Shown here: piece after piece, positions 53,594 through 64,000 of the stretch
Position numbering within the stretch: position 1 is the stretch's first letter
How the letters are laid out: each line of letters begins with the position of its first letter
Source of the DNA: Diphasiastrum complanatum
Taxonomy: Eukaryota > Streptophyta > Lycopodiopsida > Lycopodiales > Lycopodiaceae
Direction: 5' to 3'
DNA length: 64,000 nt
Assembly (NCBI GenBank): GCA_029204225.1
Contig: CM055092.1
Location: 21,603,669-21,667,668 of the forward strand
Program-made: the position numbers and the translations under genes
The notes under the pieces: generated by a model
The model's database searches: none
What the model was told of the DNA's origin: nothing
The model's input: only the letters and a program-made list of their open reading frames with translations

Positions 53594-55376
53594 TTAACGA
53601 TAAGGCAAAGCTTTTCCCTCATAAAACCATGTGTCAAGTAAGATAGCTACCTCTCTTAGAAAAGTATCTTGAACGTTGCAACAATACATAGCAAAAATAA
53701 CCTGGGAGATAATTACTTTGTACGAGTTGTAGACTAGCCTATTGGAAGCCAAATGTATGTACTGTAAGTATTGAAAAGGTAAGTCTCTTTTTTTATCAAA
53801 CTTTGCAAGCTGATAAACACCGGTGTCTGGATTAAAAGTAATCGAAATGCTCAAAAAACTGGTGGTGTTTGCTTCACAAGACTTTTTTTCGATATCAAGA
53901 AAATCTAGAGGATAAATCCAGAAAGGGTTATCTGGTACTCTAATCTGCTTTTTGTCCATAAACGCATCAATAACGGGATTATTAATGAAGCAAATGTCAT
54001 CAATATATCTAAACGAGTGACAGAAAACATTCATATCTTTTCTGAGACCTAACATGGCCAATCTCTTAATAAAATAAGCTTCAAAGAACGCAAGATACCA
54101 GTTACACCAAGTAGGTGAGTATGAAAAACCCATCGGTATACCACGAATCTGTCTCCAAGTTTTGTTTCCTAACCTGACAATACAATTGTCAATCAGGAAG
54201 GCATTCCACAAGCATAAGACATGATATTGTACCATCCTTTGGACTTTTTATTATTCCATGACCATTTGAAGGCCTCCCTCTCTTGTTCCCATTTGAAACT
54301 CAAAAAACTTTTATTTGAATGTTTGAACGCATATGTATTGGATTTATTCATGATAGTTTTCAGCCCATTAGTGCCATCTAAAGGTATGTTTTCCTAGCAT
54401 TTAGAGATATCTGCAACCCATACATTGGTAATCTTTGATGGTAAATTGAGATAAAAATTGATCGAGGACTCGCATTGCCAAAATAAGCATGTATCCACAT
54501 TTAGGATACCCTTGTATGTTTTTGCCTTAAGGCCTGTACCTTCCTTGAGGAATGGTGATAGCATACCAAGAGCTCCTGTTAGAAATTTTGCGAGTTTAGT
54601 AAAGCAACAGTCATGTGCATTGGTAATCCATCTAAAAGATTCCTTGTGGGCTTTGTACGTACAAAGTAGATATGGCAAAGAGTCGTTCCCTATGAAGATG
54701 TTGGGTAAAGATCCATTGAGTTTTTCCATGACATAAGTGATAGTTTCCGTAACCGAGTTTTCTTGATCATTAGGAAAGGGGCTGAAGTCAGGACTACTGA
54801 GTCTATCCAAGGCAAGTTTTTGTACAAGGAATTTACATATGAAACTTGGATTGTGTTGCACCTTAATGCCATTGATGTAGAGTAGATTTGTGAGCCATAA
54901 TTTTTCAATTTTAGTAGTTTGTATTTTTGCAGTTGTGTCCTTATTGCCATATAGCCAAGTACTGTTTTTGATAAATTCCATGGCAATGTTTTTACATAAA
55001 GTCACATGATGCGGAGGCAACAATTTGATTAACTTGAACCACCCATCATAAAGTTCAGAAGCTACCTCATTCACATTGTTTTTTTGTAAGGTAACATGAT
55101 TAAGAAAGATTTACGTAAAATCGGGCTTTTAACAATATTGCTATCCGTAGAAATAACATGCCCAAATTTATTTGCAACGAAGTTCTTGAATCTATTAAGA
55201 GATAAGCATTCACATGAATGTAAGTTTTCTATGTCAAAATCACAGAAGACATCATAGGGAAAATACCAATCACTTTTGACACTTGGTAGGTAAGTCCAAC
55301 CGAACGTAATATCATGAAAGCGTTCATCTACAATAGTGAATAGTCTGAATAAAACATGAGCATAAAAAGTCTTCAC
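53594..55376 (-). pseudogene. Penelope-like or related non-LTR reverse transcriptase relic
   Basis: Three minus-strand frames in series (55376-55071, 55074-54394, 54235-53594) form one RT with two frame breaks and a stop near 54394. The fingers region includes LPYLLCTYKAHKESFRWITN. The palm has RQIRGIPMGFSYSPTWCNWY (54150 region), FRYIDDICFINN (catalytic YIDD, near 54000) and IYPLDFLDIEKKSCEAN; the thumb side has AKFDKKRDLPFQYLQYIHLA and SQVIFAMYCC. The GIPMG, RYIDD and DKRDxPF blocks belong to a divergent RT family widespread in animals and algae that I associate with Penelope-like elements; that assignment is by memory and not certain. No endonuclease domain is visible. It lies between two direct repeats. 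Confidence 0.8.
54236..54393 (-). pseudogene. RT linker segment between frame breaks
   Basis: Reading on from the stop near 54394 in the same frame gives ENIPLDGTNGLKTIMNKSNT and WEQEREAFKWSWNNKKS, then GWYNIMSYACGMPS in the frame that precedes the palm block. This looks like genuine protein between the fingers and palm parts, so only a stop and one frame change separate the pieces. Confidence 0.6.
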
Positions 55377-55450
55377 ATGGATTGCTTCAAAAACTCTATT
55401 GCGGTAACATAAATGTAAAAAAGAGCTCCCTGAATCACTGCTAGTTATTT

Positions 55451-56707
<1,257 letters not shown>

Positions 56708-57143
56708 TTAATTCATCTGGCAAAATGAAATAGACTTCATTCGTTTTTTTACAAATTGTACTAAGCTAGAATCTAATTCTACAACAACAATATGCCTACC
56801 TTTTTGCACATCACATGCACTTGTAGTGTCGCTACCACTAAACAAATCTAAAACCCAATCTGCTGGGTGTGAAACAATTTTAACAATATGATTGATCAGT
56901 TGTTGTGGCTTTTGATAAGGACAAGCCACATAACCTATCATCAGATTTTTCAACTTCTTTGTTACTACTGAAAATTGAAACAAGTTCCCAAAGTTGGTTA
57001 GCTCGGTGGAGTTATAGTGCAATACAGAACGTTTGTCATCCAACGAATAATAACCAATGGTTATGTATTTAATCTCGTTGCACAACCGTGCACCATCAGC
57101 ATTGCGAACACTGGGCTTGTACCTACAAAAAAAAAGAAAATTA

Positions 57144-57250
57144 TTATTTTAAACAATAATCCATGCTATGCTAAAAGCATATAATATTAAAATTAAATTA
57201 TTATTTTAAACAATGATCTATGCTAAGCATAGAATATTTAAAAATTAAAA
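57144..57250 (+). repeat. Two-copy tandem repeat with palindromic cores, in the last intron
   Basis: ATTATTTTAAACAAT followed by ATGCTAAnAGCAT-type cores occurs twice, about 55 bp apart; the second core, CTATGCTAAGCATAG (57219-57233), is a perfect palindrome around its centre. Lies between two exons of the methyltransferase relic. Confidence 0.8.
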
Positions 57251-57748
57251 TAAATAAAGTTAAGTTTTAAGAAAGATAAAGGATACACCATTCAACATTT
57301 TTAATCTCAGCATTGCAAAAAGTTAAAAGAGCTTCTTGCACTGAAGTCGACTGCCAACTTGAATGGAATATTACAACTGTCCAAATAGGAGAAATTGTGA
57401 TTTGAAGAAATCCTTGCATTACACTATGAATCTCAATGAATTTGAATGGAGAATCATCATTTAGAGATTCTTTCATCTGAAATCCATAGGAAATGTTTGT
57501 TATGCAAAGAGTGTAAGGTCTTTTCTTGCTCCCTACAATCTCCTTCTTCCACAATGTAAAATACGGTTGATCATCGACACATTTCGAGAGGAATGTCTCT
57601 GTTGAATCCTCCTCGACAATGGTCTCACCCCATGCCAATCTTTTTTGTCATTTTTTTCTACCTTCACTTTAAGAATATGTCATTTAAATTGCTCTAGAAG
57701 GACATTATTTTTCTTGTCTTCAGTTGACTGAAAAAAGGGAGAATGCAA

Positions 57749-57905
57749 CTATGCTTAGCAAAGGATGAGAACATAATAAATATTTAACAAATTAAATCTA
57801 TGCTAGGCTTGAGATCCTAGCAAAGAGAATATAATTACTATGCTTAACATAAGATATGAATGTTTAAAATAAAAAATTAATATATTTCTATGCTAAACAT
57901 GAGTG
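57749..57905 (+). repeat. Cluster of four TATGCTNAGCATA-type motifs in an intron
   Basis: Variants at 57749 (CTATGCTTAGCAAAG), 57798 (CTATGCTAGGCTTGAG), 57838 (CTATGCTTAACATAAG) and 57887 (CTATGCTAAACATGAG), 40-49 bp apart, all inside the intron between exons 57916-58048 and 57727-57270. Confidence 0.8.
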
Positions 57906-60203
57906 AAGTGAATACCATATCTCTAAACAATATCAAAAAGGGAGTGAGGGCTTCATTTTTATTGCTCAGAGGATAACGTCTCTAGCACTCCTCAAAATTT
58001 TTGCAATTCAACCCTGTTACTAGAGCCTCTTGAACTTTCATGATATGCCTATATTAAAAGACAAATTAATGATCAGTATGACAAAAAAAATAAAAAAAAA
58101 ATTTCGATTACTATTAAGAAATGTTATTTAAAACATAAGAAAAATCTGACCTCTGAAATTCCTTGCCCATTTCAGCAAGGGAGAGATAACCATCAGCAAC
58201 CCTCAAGAGAACACTGATTATCAGCTTAGAGAAATTTATTTCTTGTATGTTTTTCAACTCGGAAATACTCATCTATGTTGGTATGGATTTTAATATGTGA
58301 GTGGTATCAACAACCTTTTTTTTGGATTTTGAACCTCCTTGAGCTGGCTGGCCCTTTACTTCAAAATTTTCTCATTTTTCAATGAAAAATAATAGTACAT
58401 AAACAAAATATTAAAAGCTTTGTAAATTTTATTTATTAATTTTAAAAACTTTTGAACCAAACATTCTATGTTAAGCATAGCAAAGTAATTACCTGGCCCC
58501 TACAAAATACAAGATAATAAAAATTATCATATTTAGTCATGCTCTACGTTGGATTCTTGGAATCAAATGGCAGATCTATTTCTTGGACACAAAGTGCTTT
58601 CAGTTCCAACTGGTTAAAATCTCCAACTTTGGAAACTCTGACAAATTCTTTGTGAAAAAATATGATCATTTATATAACCGACATTTTCATCTGATAGTCT
58701 TGGTCAATGTTATGGTCCCAAGCGAAAAATTTAGCTTCTTCCACTGTCAGTCCAACGAACGCAATGGCACTAACAGTTCGGAAAGAAACGACATGGGAAT
58801 ACTCCTAGGATAGTTGCTTTTTTAATTTGTAAACTATGAATGTCTCTCGAAACAAAAGTATAAATAATCCAAAAAAAAAAATTAAAATCGGCAACAGATC
58901 TACGTTCAGTTGGGTCTACTAAAACAATAAAAAGTGTCACAATTGCTTGGGTATGATTTTTAAATTTAATATGTTTCATTAGGCTCTCGAATCCCCATTG
59001 GTCGGATCTCCAATGGAGGGATCAATGGGAGGATGATCGTACTAGCCTATATCCAAAATCAAAGTAGTTTCTCTAATTATTATTTTTTTGTGAATTTCGT
59101 CTTTAATTTTAGTGATCTTAGATGAATCTTTCAGAGGTTGAATGGAGGCTCCAGATAAAATTAAATTAAACTCTTCTGTTTTTTTTCTACTTTTGTCAGA
59201 GAGAATTACTTTGGGTCACTTGACTATTGATTTGTTTCTTGACCTCGGTTTATCGGTTGTGACTTCAGTATTTATAGGAGCCTAAGATCCCTTTTTTTTT
59301 TTAGAAAGGGACTGATTCTGAGGGTAAAAATTTTTCAGTACCATCAGTATTGGAAGGGATAGTGGAAGAAGCTAATTTGTCACATCCCAAAGCTCCTGGC
59401 TTTGTACCACGAGAAGAAAAAATCAATTTCTTCCCCTCAGCAACAACATCGAACACGTTCTGTAGACATTGTTTGAGTCTCTATATCACAAAAAACAGAA
59501 GAATAATATTAGAGAACTTCAAATAATCATAATGTAATTTATGCTCGGCATAGTATGCAATTATTACATTACTAAATAATCCAAAATCTAATTCATTCCA
59601 ATAAGACTGATGATCTGTGTAAAAATTTATAAATTCTTTTTTGAGTGCACCTACCAACGTTATCAAAATATGTTTTAACATCTTCATCTCGGCAAAGTCG
59701 AATCTTCAACATTCTCTCGTCCAAAATGAATATTGAATGAGTTTTGTTAAGCTCTTTCACAAAAACCTTGACCAAGCCCTCTTGCTCATCATCATCATCA
59801 GGTTGATCGTGAAGAACTTTATCTTGCACATGAAATGGACAATTCTCTCTTCCGTTCTTCTCAGCAACATGGATAAATAGTTCATCAACTTTGGTGTTAT
59901 TCTCACTTTTTGTAAAATAAAACATGTGTGTTTTTTTTTTGTCCTTTAATGAAACATCTTGTGCCCTGGACAAGATCCGAAAAAAAAATTTGACATCCTT
60001 AATTTCACAAAGTTTTTGTCTAAAATCTGCAAAAATACAATTATTATTGTCATTTTAGTACAATTTTACTAGAGAAATCCTATAAATTTCAAGTCTGTTT
60101 CTTAAAATTATAATAATATATATGATTAGAAACTAACTTTTTTGTGTAGATTTTGAAGATTTTTGAAAAAATTTGTACCTAAGCCAAGAAAAAAGAAGTA
60201 TCT

Positions 60204-60725
60204 TTAATGTTAAGCATAGGAAGTTCTTTTGTTTTGCAACTATTGGCTATGCTCAACATAGGAACCTTGCTTTCTCTCGTTCGAGTCTTATGTTGGGCAT
60301 AATATTCTCTCTATCTTTAAGAGCTAATGTTATGCTCAGCATAAGATATTAACATCCTCTCTCTCGACTTCTATGTTGAGCATAACAGTCCTACTCACTT
60401 AACACATGTTTGTTATGTGAGCAAGCGAATGAGAAGATCTTATGCTTAACATAACAAAAACGCGTTGAGTGAGTAGGAATTCTATGCTTAGCATAGAAGT
60501 CGGGAGAGAAGATGTTAATATATTATATTGAGCATAACATTAGTTCTTAAAGATAGAGAAGGTGTTATGTTTAGCATAAGACTCGGATGAGAGAAAGCAA
60601 GGTTCCTATGTTGAGCATAGCCAATAATTGCAAAATAAAAAAAACTAAACTTTTCTCCTAGGATTATCACGCCAAAGTATTGGTCTACGCTATGCTAAAT
60701 GTCTTTAATACTATGCTGAGCATAA
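60204..60725. repeat. Palindrome-rich block upstream of the methyltransferase relic, including a foldback
   Basis: Contains the foldback at 60231-60637 and extra copies of the palindrome at 60205 (AATGTTAAGCATAGG), 60689 (GCTATGCTAAATG) and 60711 (CTATGCTGAGCATAA). No coding potential. Confidence 0.85.
60231..60637. repeat. Near-complete foldback inverted repeat, about 407 bp
   Basis: The left arm from TTTTGCAACTATTGGCTATG (60232) pairs with the right arm ending CATAGCCAATAATTGCAAAA (60635), and complementarity continues inward: AGGAACCTTGCTTTCTCTC with its complement near 60590, CTCTATCTTTAAGA near 60311 with TCTTAAAGATAGAG near 60545, and CCTACTCACT near 60390 with AGTGAGTAGG near 60470. 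The centre is near 60432 and even the inner part (TGTTATGTGAGCA with TGCTTAACATAACA) can pair. Each arm carries five palindromic TATGCTNAGCATA-type motifs at about 42-bp spacing. Confidence 0.92.
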
Positions 60726-60739
60726 AAAAAACTTTTAAA

Positions 60740-61285
60740 AAGTAAAAAATTACAAATATCATCTAGATGAAAAAAGGACCGCTGAAAGCCATGCACGAGA
60801 TTATGGAAGATCGTCGAATGAACGCTTAGATCGCTCTAGCAATAAGTTTTCATGCAAGATAAAAAATGAGGTCCCTTGTCCTTTTTTGTGAGTCCTTAAA
60901 TAAAAAAATTTCACCTCCAAACTTTAATGAAACCTCTTTTCGACCTAATACTAGTACTACCACCAACCATCATGGTTTACCAACGTGTCATCTTTACCAA
61001 CCCTAACTGTGGCACTTCTGATCCTACTCCGCCCACTCTCGATCAAGCTTCCACTGCCAGCCATACTCTCGATTTTTCAACAACCGTGACTAAGACATTC
61101 ACTATCAATATACTCGTTCTAGAGATTAGCAAAATCTCCAGGTTCATGCCTTAGAGGGGTTGTGGTTGTGATGAAGCCATTTGCACTTTCTCACTATCTT
61201 GGTGCAAATGAGACACCCACTTCATCATCAGCATTAGGGAGATCGTCTAGAGCCAAAATCCTCTAAATAATGAACATAGATTGAA
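60740..61285. other. Spacer between foldback and second methyltransferase fragment
   Basis: No recognised gene. A plus-strand open stretch at 60927-61154 is rich in Thr, Ser and Pro and looks random. Confidence 0.4.
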
Positions 61286-61560
61286 AAGAATTCTTTTCAA
61301 CAACAATACAACTTCTTTCTTTTTTGAAGCACATACGGTGGTGGTTTTAGTTCCAAAACAAAGATCTAAAATTCAATCATTCTCGTAAGAAAATAAATCA
61401 ATTAATTCATTTATTAATCTTTGTGGTTTTTGGTAAGGATTCACCACAACTCGAGAGACATCAGTAAACCGTAGCTTTCTTGTCATGATAGGGAAAGAAA
61501 AAATGTTAGATGCATTTTTTTTGCAACAATGTCGTGAGTAGAGAGAAATATCCAATAGAC
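61286..61560 (-). pseudogene. Second DNA methyltransferase-like fragment
   Basis: The minus strand reads SRVVVNPYQKPQRLINELID, then LFSYEND, a stop, and ILDLCFGTKTTTVCASKKK (motif I equivalent of LDLFSGSDTTSAC) with VVLLLKR after it. The shared PYQKPQ-LI block and motif I show it derives from the same gene family as the exon at 56708-57122, but the two differ greatly, so they are old paralogues or separate insertions rather than a recent duplication. Confidence 0.72.
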
Positions 61561-63400
61561 ATCATCTCAAAAACACTAAGCAAGCACTCGTCGAGTGCAT
61601 TATAAACATTTGTTTTATGCTTGTCAAATAACAATAGAATAGAATTAAAATTAATAATTGAGAAGCATTTATAAACTAGCATCAAAAAAAATATTTAAAA
61701 TGGAAAATTTCATACCAAATCATGAATTCATATCCATCAGTTTAATCTTTCAGAGCCTTTGCTACGGTTGCAACTTAATTAATTGAATGAAAAAATTAAA
61801 AAATTCTCCAAAGAGATGTAGTGGTAATCTCCTTAAATGACTTCACCACATGGAGAATCTGTTGATATGTAAAAGCATATTCATCATAAGCTTAGCCTAT
61901 AACCATAAGGAATATCAACAATAAGACTATATCCTTTTTTTGAAACAATCTAGACAATATCTTTCACATCATTTGTTGTTCTATCCTTCTTACATAGTGC
62001 AATTGAGAGATTGTTGGCTGATTATGTCAAATCTCCAAGCTACTTGGACAGAGCAACTCAAGAGCACCTCTCACCTTAGACCGAGGAGCTCTCTGAGAAG
62101 ACGAGACTAATGAAGACTGAGAGCCGAGGAATACTAGTTAGTAATGACAAGTAAGAACTGTGTAAGCCTCATGGTGAATCCCGGAAGATGGAATGACCAT
62201 GTAGGAACTAGCATTTCTAGCCAAATGTAATAAATGCAAGTAGACCCCTCCTAAAGAAAGTAGAGTGAGACACCTTTTGATGGTGACCTCTAGTGGAGAG
62301 CATTATTCCACTTGTAATTTGTGAAATGTGGAAATTCCACTAGGATGCCACCTAAAAAGCTCTCTTGCTTATTTAAGAGACTCCCTCTTTGTGTAGAGGA
62401 GCTTTTTGTGATTTGTATCAACTCCATGCTGAAATGAGAAGAGCCTTCACGAGTTTGGTGCAACCATTGAGCTCCTTGATCATGCTTGTTTCTTGAGTGA
62501 TGCATTTATGATCTTGCCCTTCCCTCCTTTTGTGTGTGGTTGTGGACTGTAGAGTGGATTAGATTTCATGTTTTCTTGTGGATTAATGTAGGAGCCAACA
62601 TTCAGATAAACTAAATAGGCTGGATCTGTGGTGTGATTCTTGCATATCTCTGTACAATCCAGTTCTTGATATTCTTGGGATGTCCAAGAATCAATAAACT
62701 GGTTGGTTTCTTGATTCTTGGACTTCTAACATCCTGTAGTTTAGTTCTTGTTTCTTGTTTATCAGTTTATGCAAATGTAGCTCAGTTCAGTGTAGTGTAG
62801 AATCTAATTTCAATTCACTTTTAGAGTAAGTAGCAGTAGAAACTACTGAACGTTCATTGGTTTACATGTTGATCTGTGAATGAGCGTTCTAGGCTTGCAT
62901 CCTATGTAGAATGTAAGTGTGTTCAAGAGTGACGTCCCTGAGTAGTCCTCTGACAGGCAGGACATAAAATCTATACTACAACGTCTACCTATTTCCTTCT
63001 GCCTGGTTTGGCATCGTAAAATCAAGAAACCATCTAACGAATGCCTTTGAGCTGGGTAACAGGCAAGAAATGGTTCTAAAAAAGTGGCCAAAAATAATCG
63101 AGGTAAACAACAGGTCCTCTGGGGCAGAGGATCTGTCAACATTTGGCACCGTTGCTACTTGAACCCCAATGCATACTACATGCAACAACACAACAACAAA
63201 GTCCACACTCAGATTACTGCACACACACTCCAATTCTTTCACCACATCTGAGTTTCCACAACTGAATAGAGCCACTTCAATGGCTATCTCTTCGCCCATA
63301 TCCACAAGCTGTTAGAATGGCAAATTTGTTGTTCTTGCAGACACACTAACAAACCAGGATTTGATTCTACTCAAGCTCACGCTCCTCCCATTCCTCACGC
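61561..63400. other. Non-coding or unassignable stretch
   Basis: About 1.8 kb in which I find no gene I can support. Minus-strand open stretches at 62843-63142 and 62985-63305 have no recognisable domain. The sequence from about 62040 to 62830 is more GC-balanced and has short repeats of a TTCTTGATATTCTTGG type. Confidence 0.4.
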
Positions 63401-63406
63401 TTGAAA

Positions 63407-63670
63407 TCTCAATCGGAGCCCCAACTTCGAATCTCAACCGACACACACTGTCCGATCTCAACCGACGGTCATCCGTTACATCTCAACTGACGGTGATCTA
63501 TTGAGATCTCAACCGACGCACTGTGTCAGATCTCAACCGATGGCAAGCTTCAGATATCAACTGATGGCCTATCTCAATTTTCAACCGACAGCTTGTATCA
63601 AATCTCAACCGACAGACTATATTCAATCTCAACCGACGGGATCTGCTTCAAACCTCAACCGACGCAGTTC
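63407..63670 (+). repeat. 24-bp minisatellite, about eleven units
   Basis: The core ATCTCAACCGACNG recurs at 63431, 63455, 63480, 63506, 63530, 63554, 63578, 63602, 63626 and 63652, mostly exactly 24 bp apart, with variable sequence between. Because 24 is a multiple of three, the plus strand reads as an eight-residue repeat (RSQPTHCV, RSQPMASF, KSQPTDYI and so on) in an open stretch from 63501 to 63929. Whether it is translated cannot be judged. Confidence 0.9.
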
Positions 63671-64000
63671 TATATGTCCTAGACAGAAGCAGTTCCTTAC
63701 CACTTCCACACATCGCATTCGCCCATCACAACTGCATCAAACCGTAAACAGACGCCTTACGGCTACCCTCGGCCACTTTCATCGCAACAGCAGCTTTGCA
63801 CTCATCCAGTGTCGCCATCGCAAACACCGCCAACACCACAAGCATCCACATAACACCACAAGCAACCACATACAGAAACACCCTCATTACACCATTGGGT
63901 CCATTTCCATCAAAAGCCTTAGTTCGTAGGCCATCGCAACCACACACGATTGTGCTAGCACTCCATCGTCACAACTGCCATACAACGGCATATTCTTGCA
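63671..64000. other. CA-rich end of the window
   Basis: Beyond the minisatellite the plus strand is rich in CA, CAC and ACCACA words. No gene recognised; it may be the continuation of an open stretch that is only low-complexity translation. Confidence 0.35.

Larger units (their letters stand above)
56708..60026 (-). pseudogene. Multi-exon gene relic ending in an N6/N4-type DNA methyltransferase domain
   Basis: Likely exons on the minus strand: 60026-59655 (FRQKLCEIKDVKFFFRILSR...), about 59480-59340 (RLKQCLQNVFDVVAEGKKLI), about 58770-58560 (TVEEAKFFAWDHNIDQDYQM), 58272-58151 (MSISELKNIQEINFSKLIIS), 58048-57916 (HIMKVQEALVTGLNCKNFEE), 57727-57270 and 57122-56708. Several have GT/AG borders and matching phase, for example AG|G CAT between 58151 and 58048. 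The last exon carries CPYQKPQQLINHIVKIVSHP then WVLDLFSGSDTTSACDVQKG and RHIVVVELD, the SAM-binding motif I and neighbours of the N6_N4 methylase family; such enzymes methylate adenine or N4-cytosine in DNA. A clear DPPY-type motif IV was not found. Stops near 57997, 57680 and 58684 and frame shifts near 57640 and 57120 mark it as a pseudogene. Confidence 0.72.

Noticed and set aside
62843-63305. Overlapping minus-strand frames near the right end
   Set aside because: No domain, no splice support, and two frames overlap; chance open frames are likely.
63407-63670. CRISPR-like spacing of repeats
   Set aside because: The 24-bp period with degenerate 10-14 base cores in a plant genome is a minisatellite; spacers are too short and variable and there are no cas genes.

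Overview
The window looks like nuclear DNA of a vascular plant with a large, repeat-rich genome. Evidence: a LATERAL ORGAN BOUNDARIES DOMAIN (LBD) transcription factor gene, a cullin-like gene, many decayed Ty1/copia retrotransposons with plant-type tRNA-iMet primer sites, and AT-rich spacers with very long (CT/GA)n tracts. The roughly 6.3 kb LBD intron and a non-LTR reverse transcriptase with flanking direct repeats fit a gymnosperm (or possibly a fern) better than a compact angiosperm; this is inference. No bacterial, plastid, rRNA or tRNA genes were seen.

Layout. 1-5.2 kb: two opposed copia remnants. 6.45-13.35 kb (minus): an LBD13/15-like gene of two exons whose long intron carries microsatellites, tandem repeats and a copia RNase H relic. 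13.4-18.2 kb: its upstream region, with diverged tandem repeats, CT tracts and telo-box motifs. 18.2-20.8 kb: a copia 3' end (minus) and a Ty3/gypsy relic (plus). 21.3-26.2 kb (minus): a copia element with both LTRs, inserted just downstream of a short cullin-like gene (26.3-27.5 kb, minus, two exons, open). 28-41 kb: copia fragments, a zinc-knuckle gag-like relic, gene-empty spacers. 42.1-47.0 kb (plus): a copia element with LTRs, crippled by an integrase-core deletion, stops and lost zinc ligands; 33.0-34.7 kb holds a relative. 47.6-49.9 kb (minus): another copia relic.

52.6-56.3 kb is a Penelope-like arrangement: a minus-strand reverse transcriptase relic (YIDD motif, no visible endonuclease) between two direct repeats of about 0.66 kb, each ending in a (GA)n tract of more than 130 bp. 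56.7-60.0 kb (minus) is a multi-exon relic ending in an N6/N4-type DNA methyltransferase domain. Most of its introns, but none of the exons read, contain a short palindrome of consensus TATGCTNAGCATA. Just upstream, 60.23-60.64 kb is a long inverted repeat with the same palindrome about every 42 bp. A second methyltransferase fragment follows at 61.3-61.6 kb. The window ends with a 24-bp minisatellite at 63.4-63.7 kb.

The only genes that look capable of encoding a product are the LBD gene and the short cullin-like gene. The least explained part is the 52-61 kb block.
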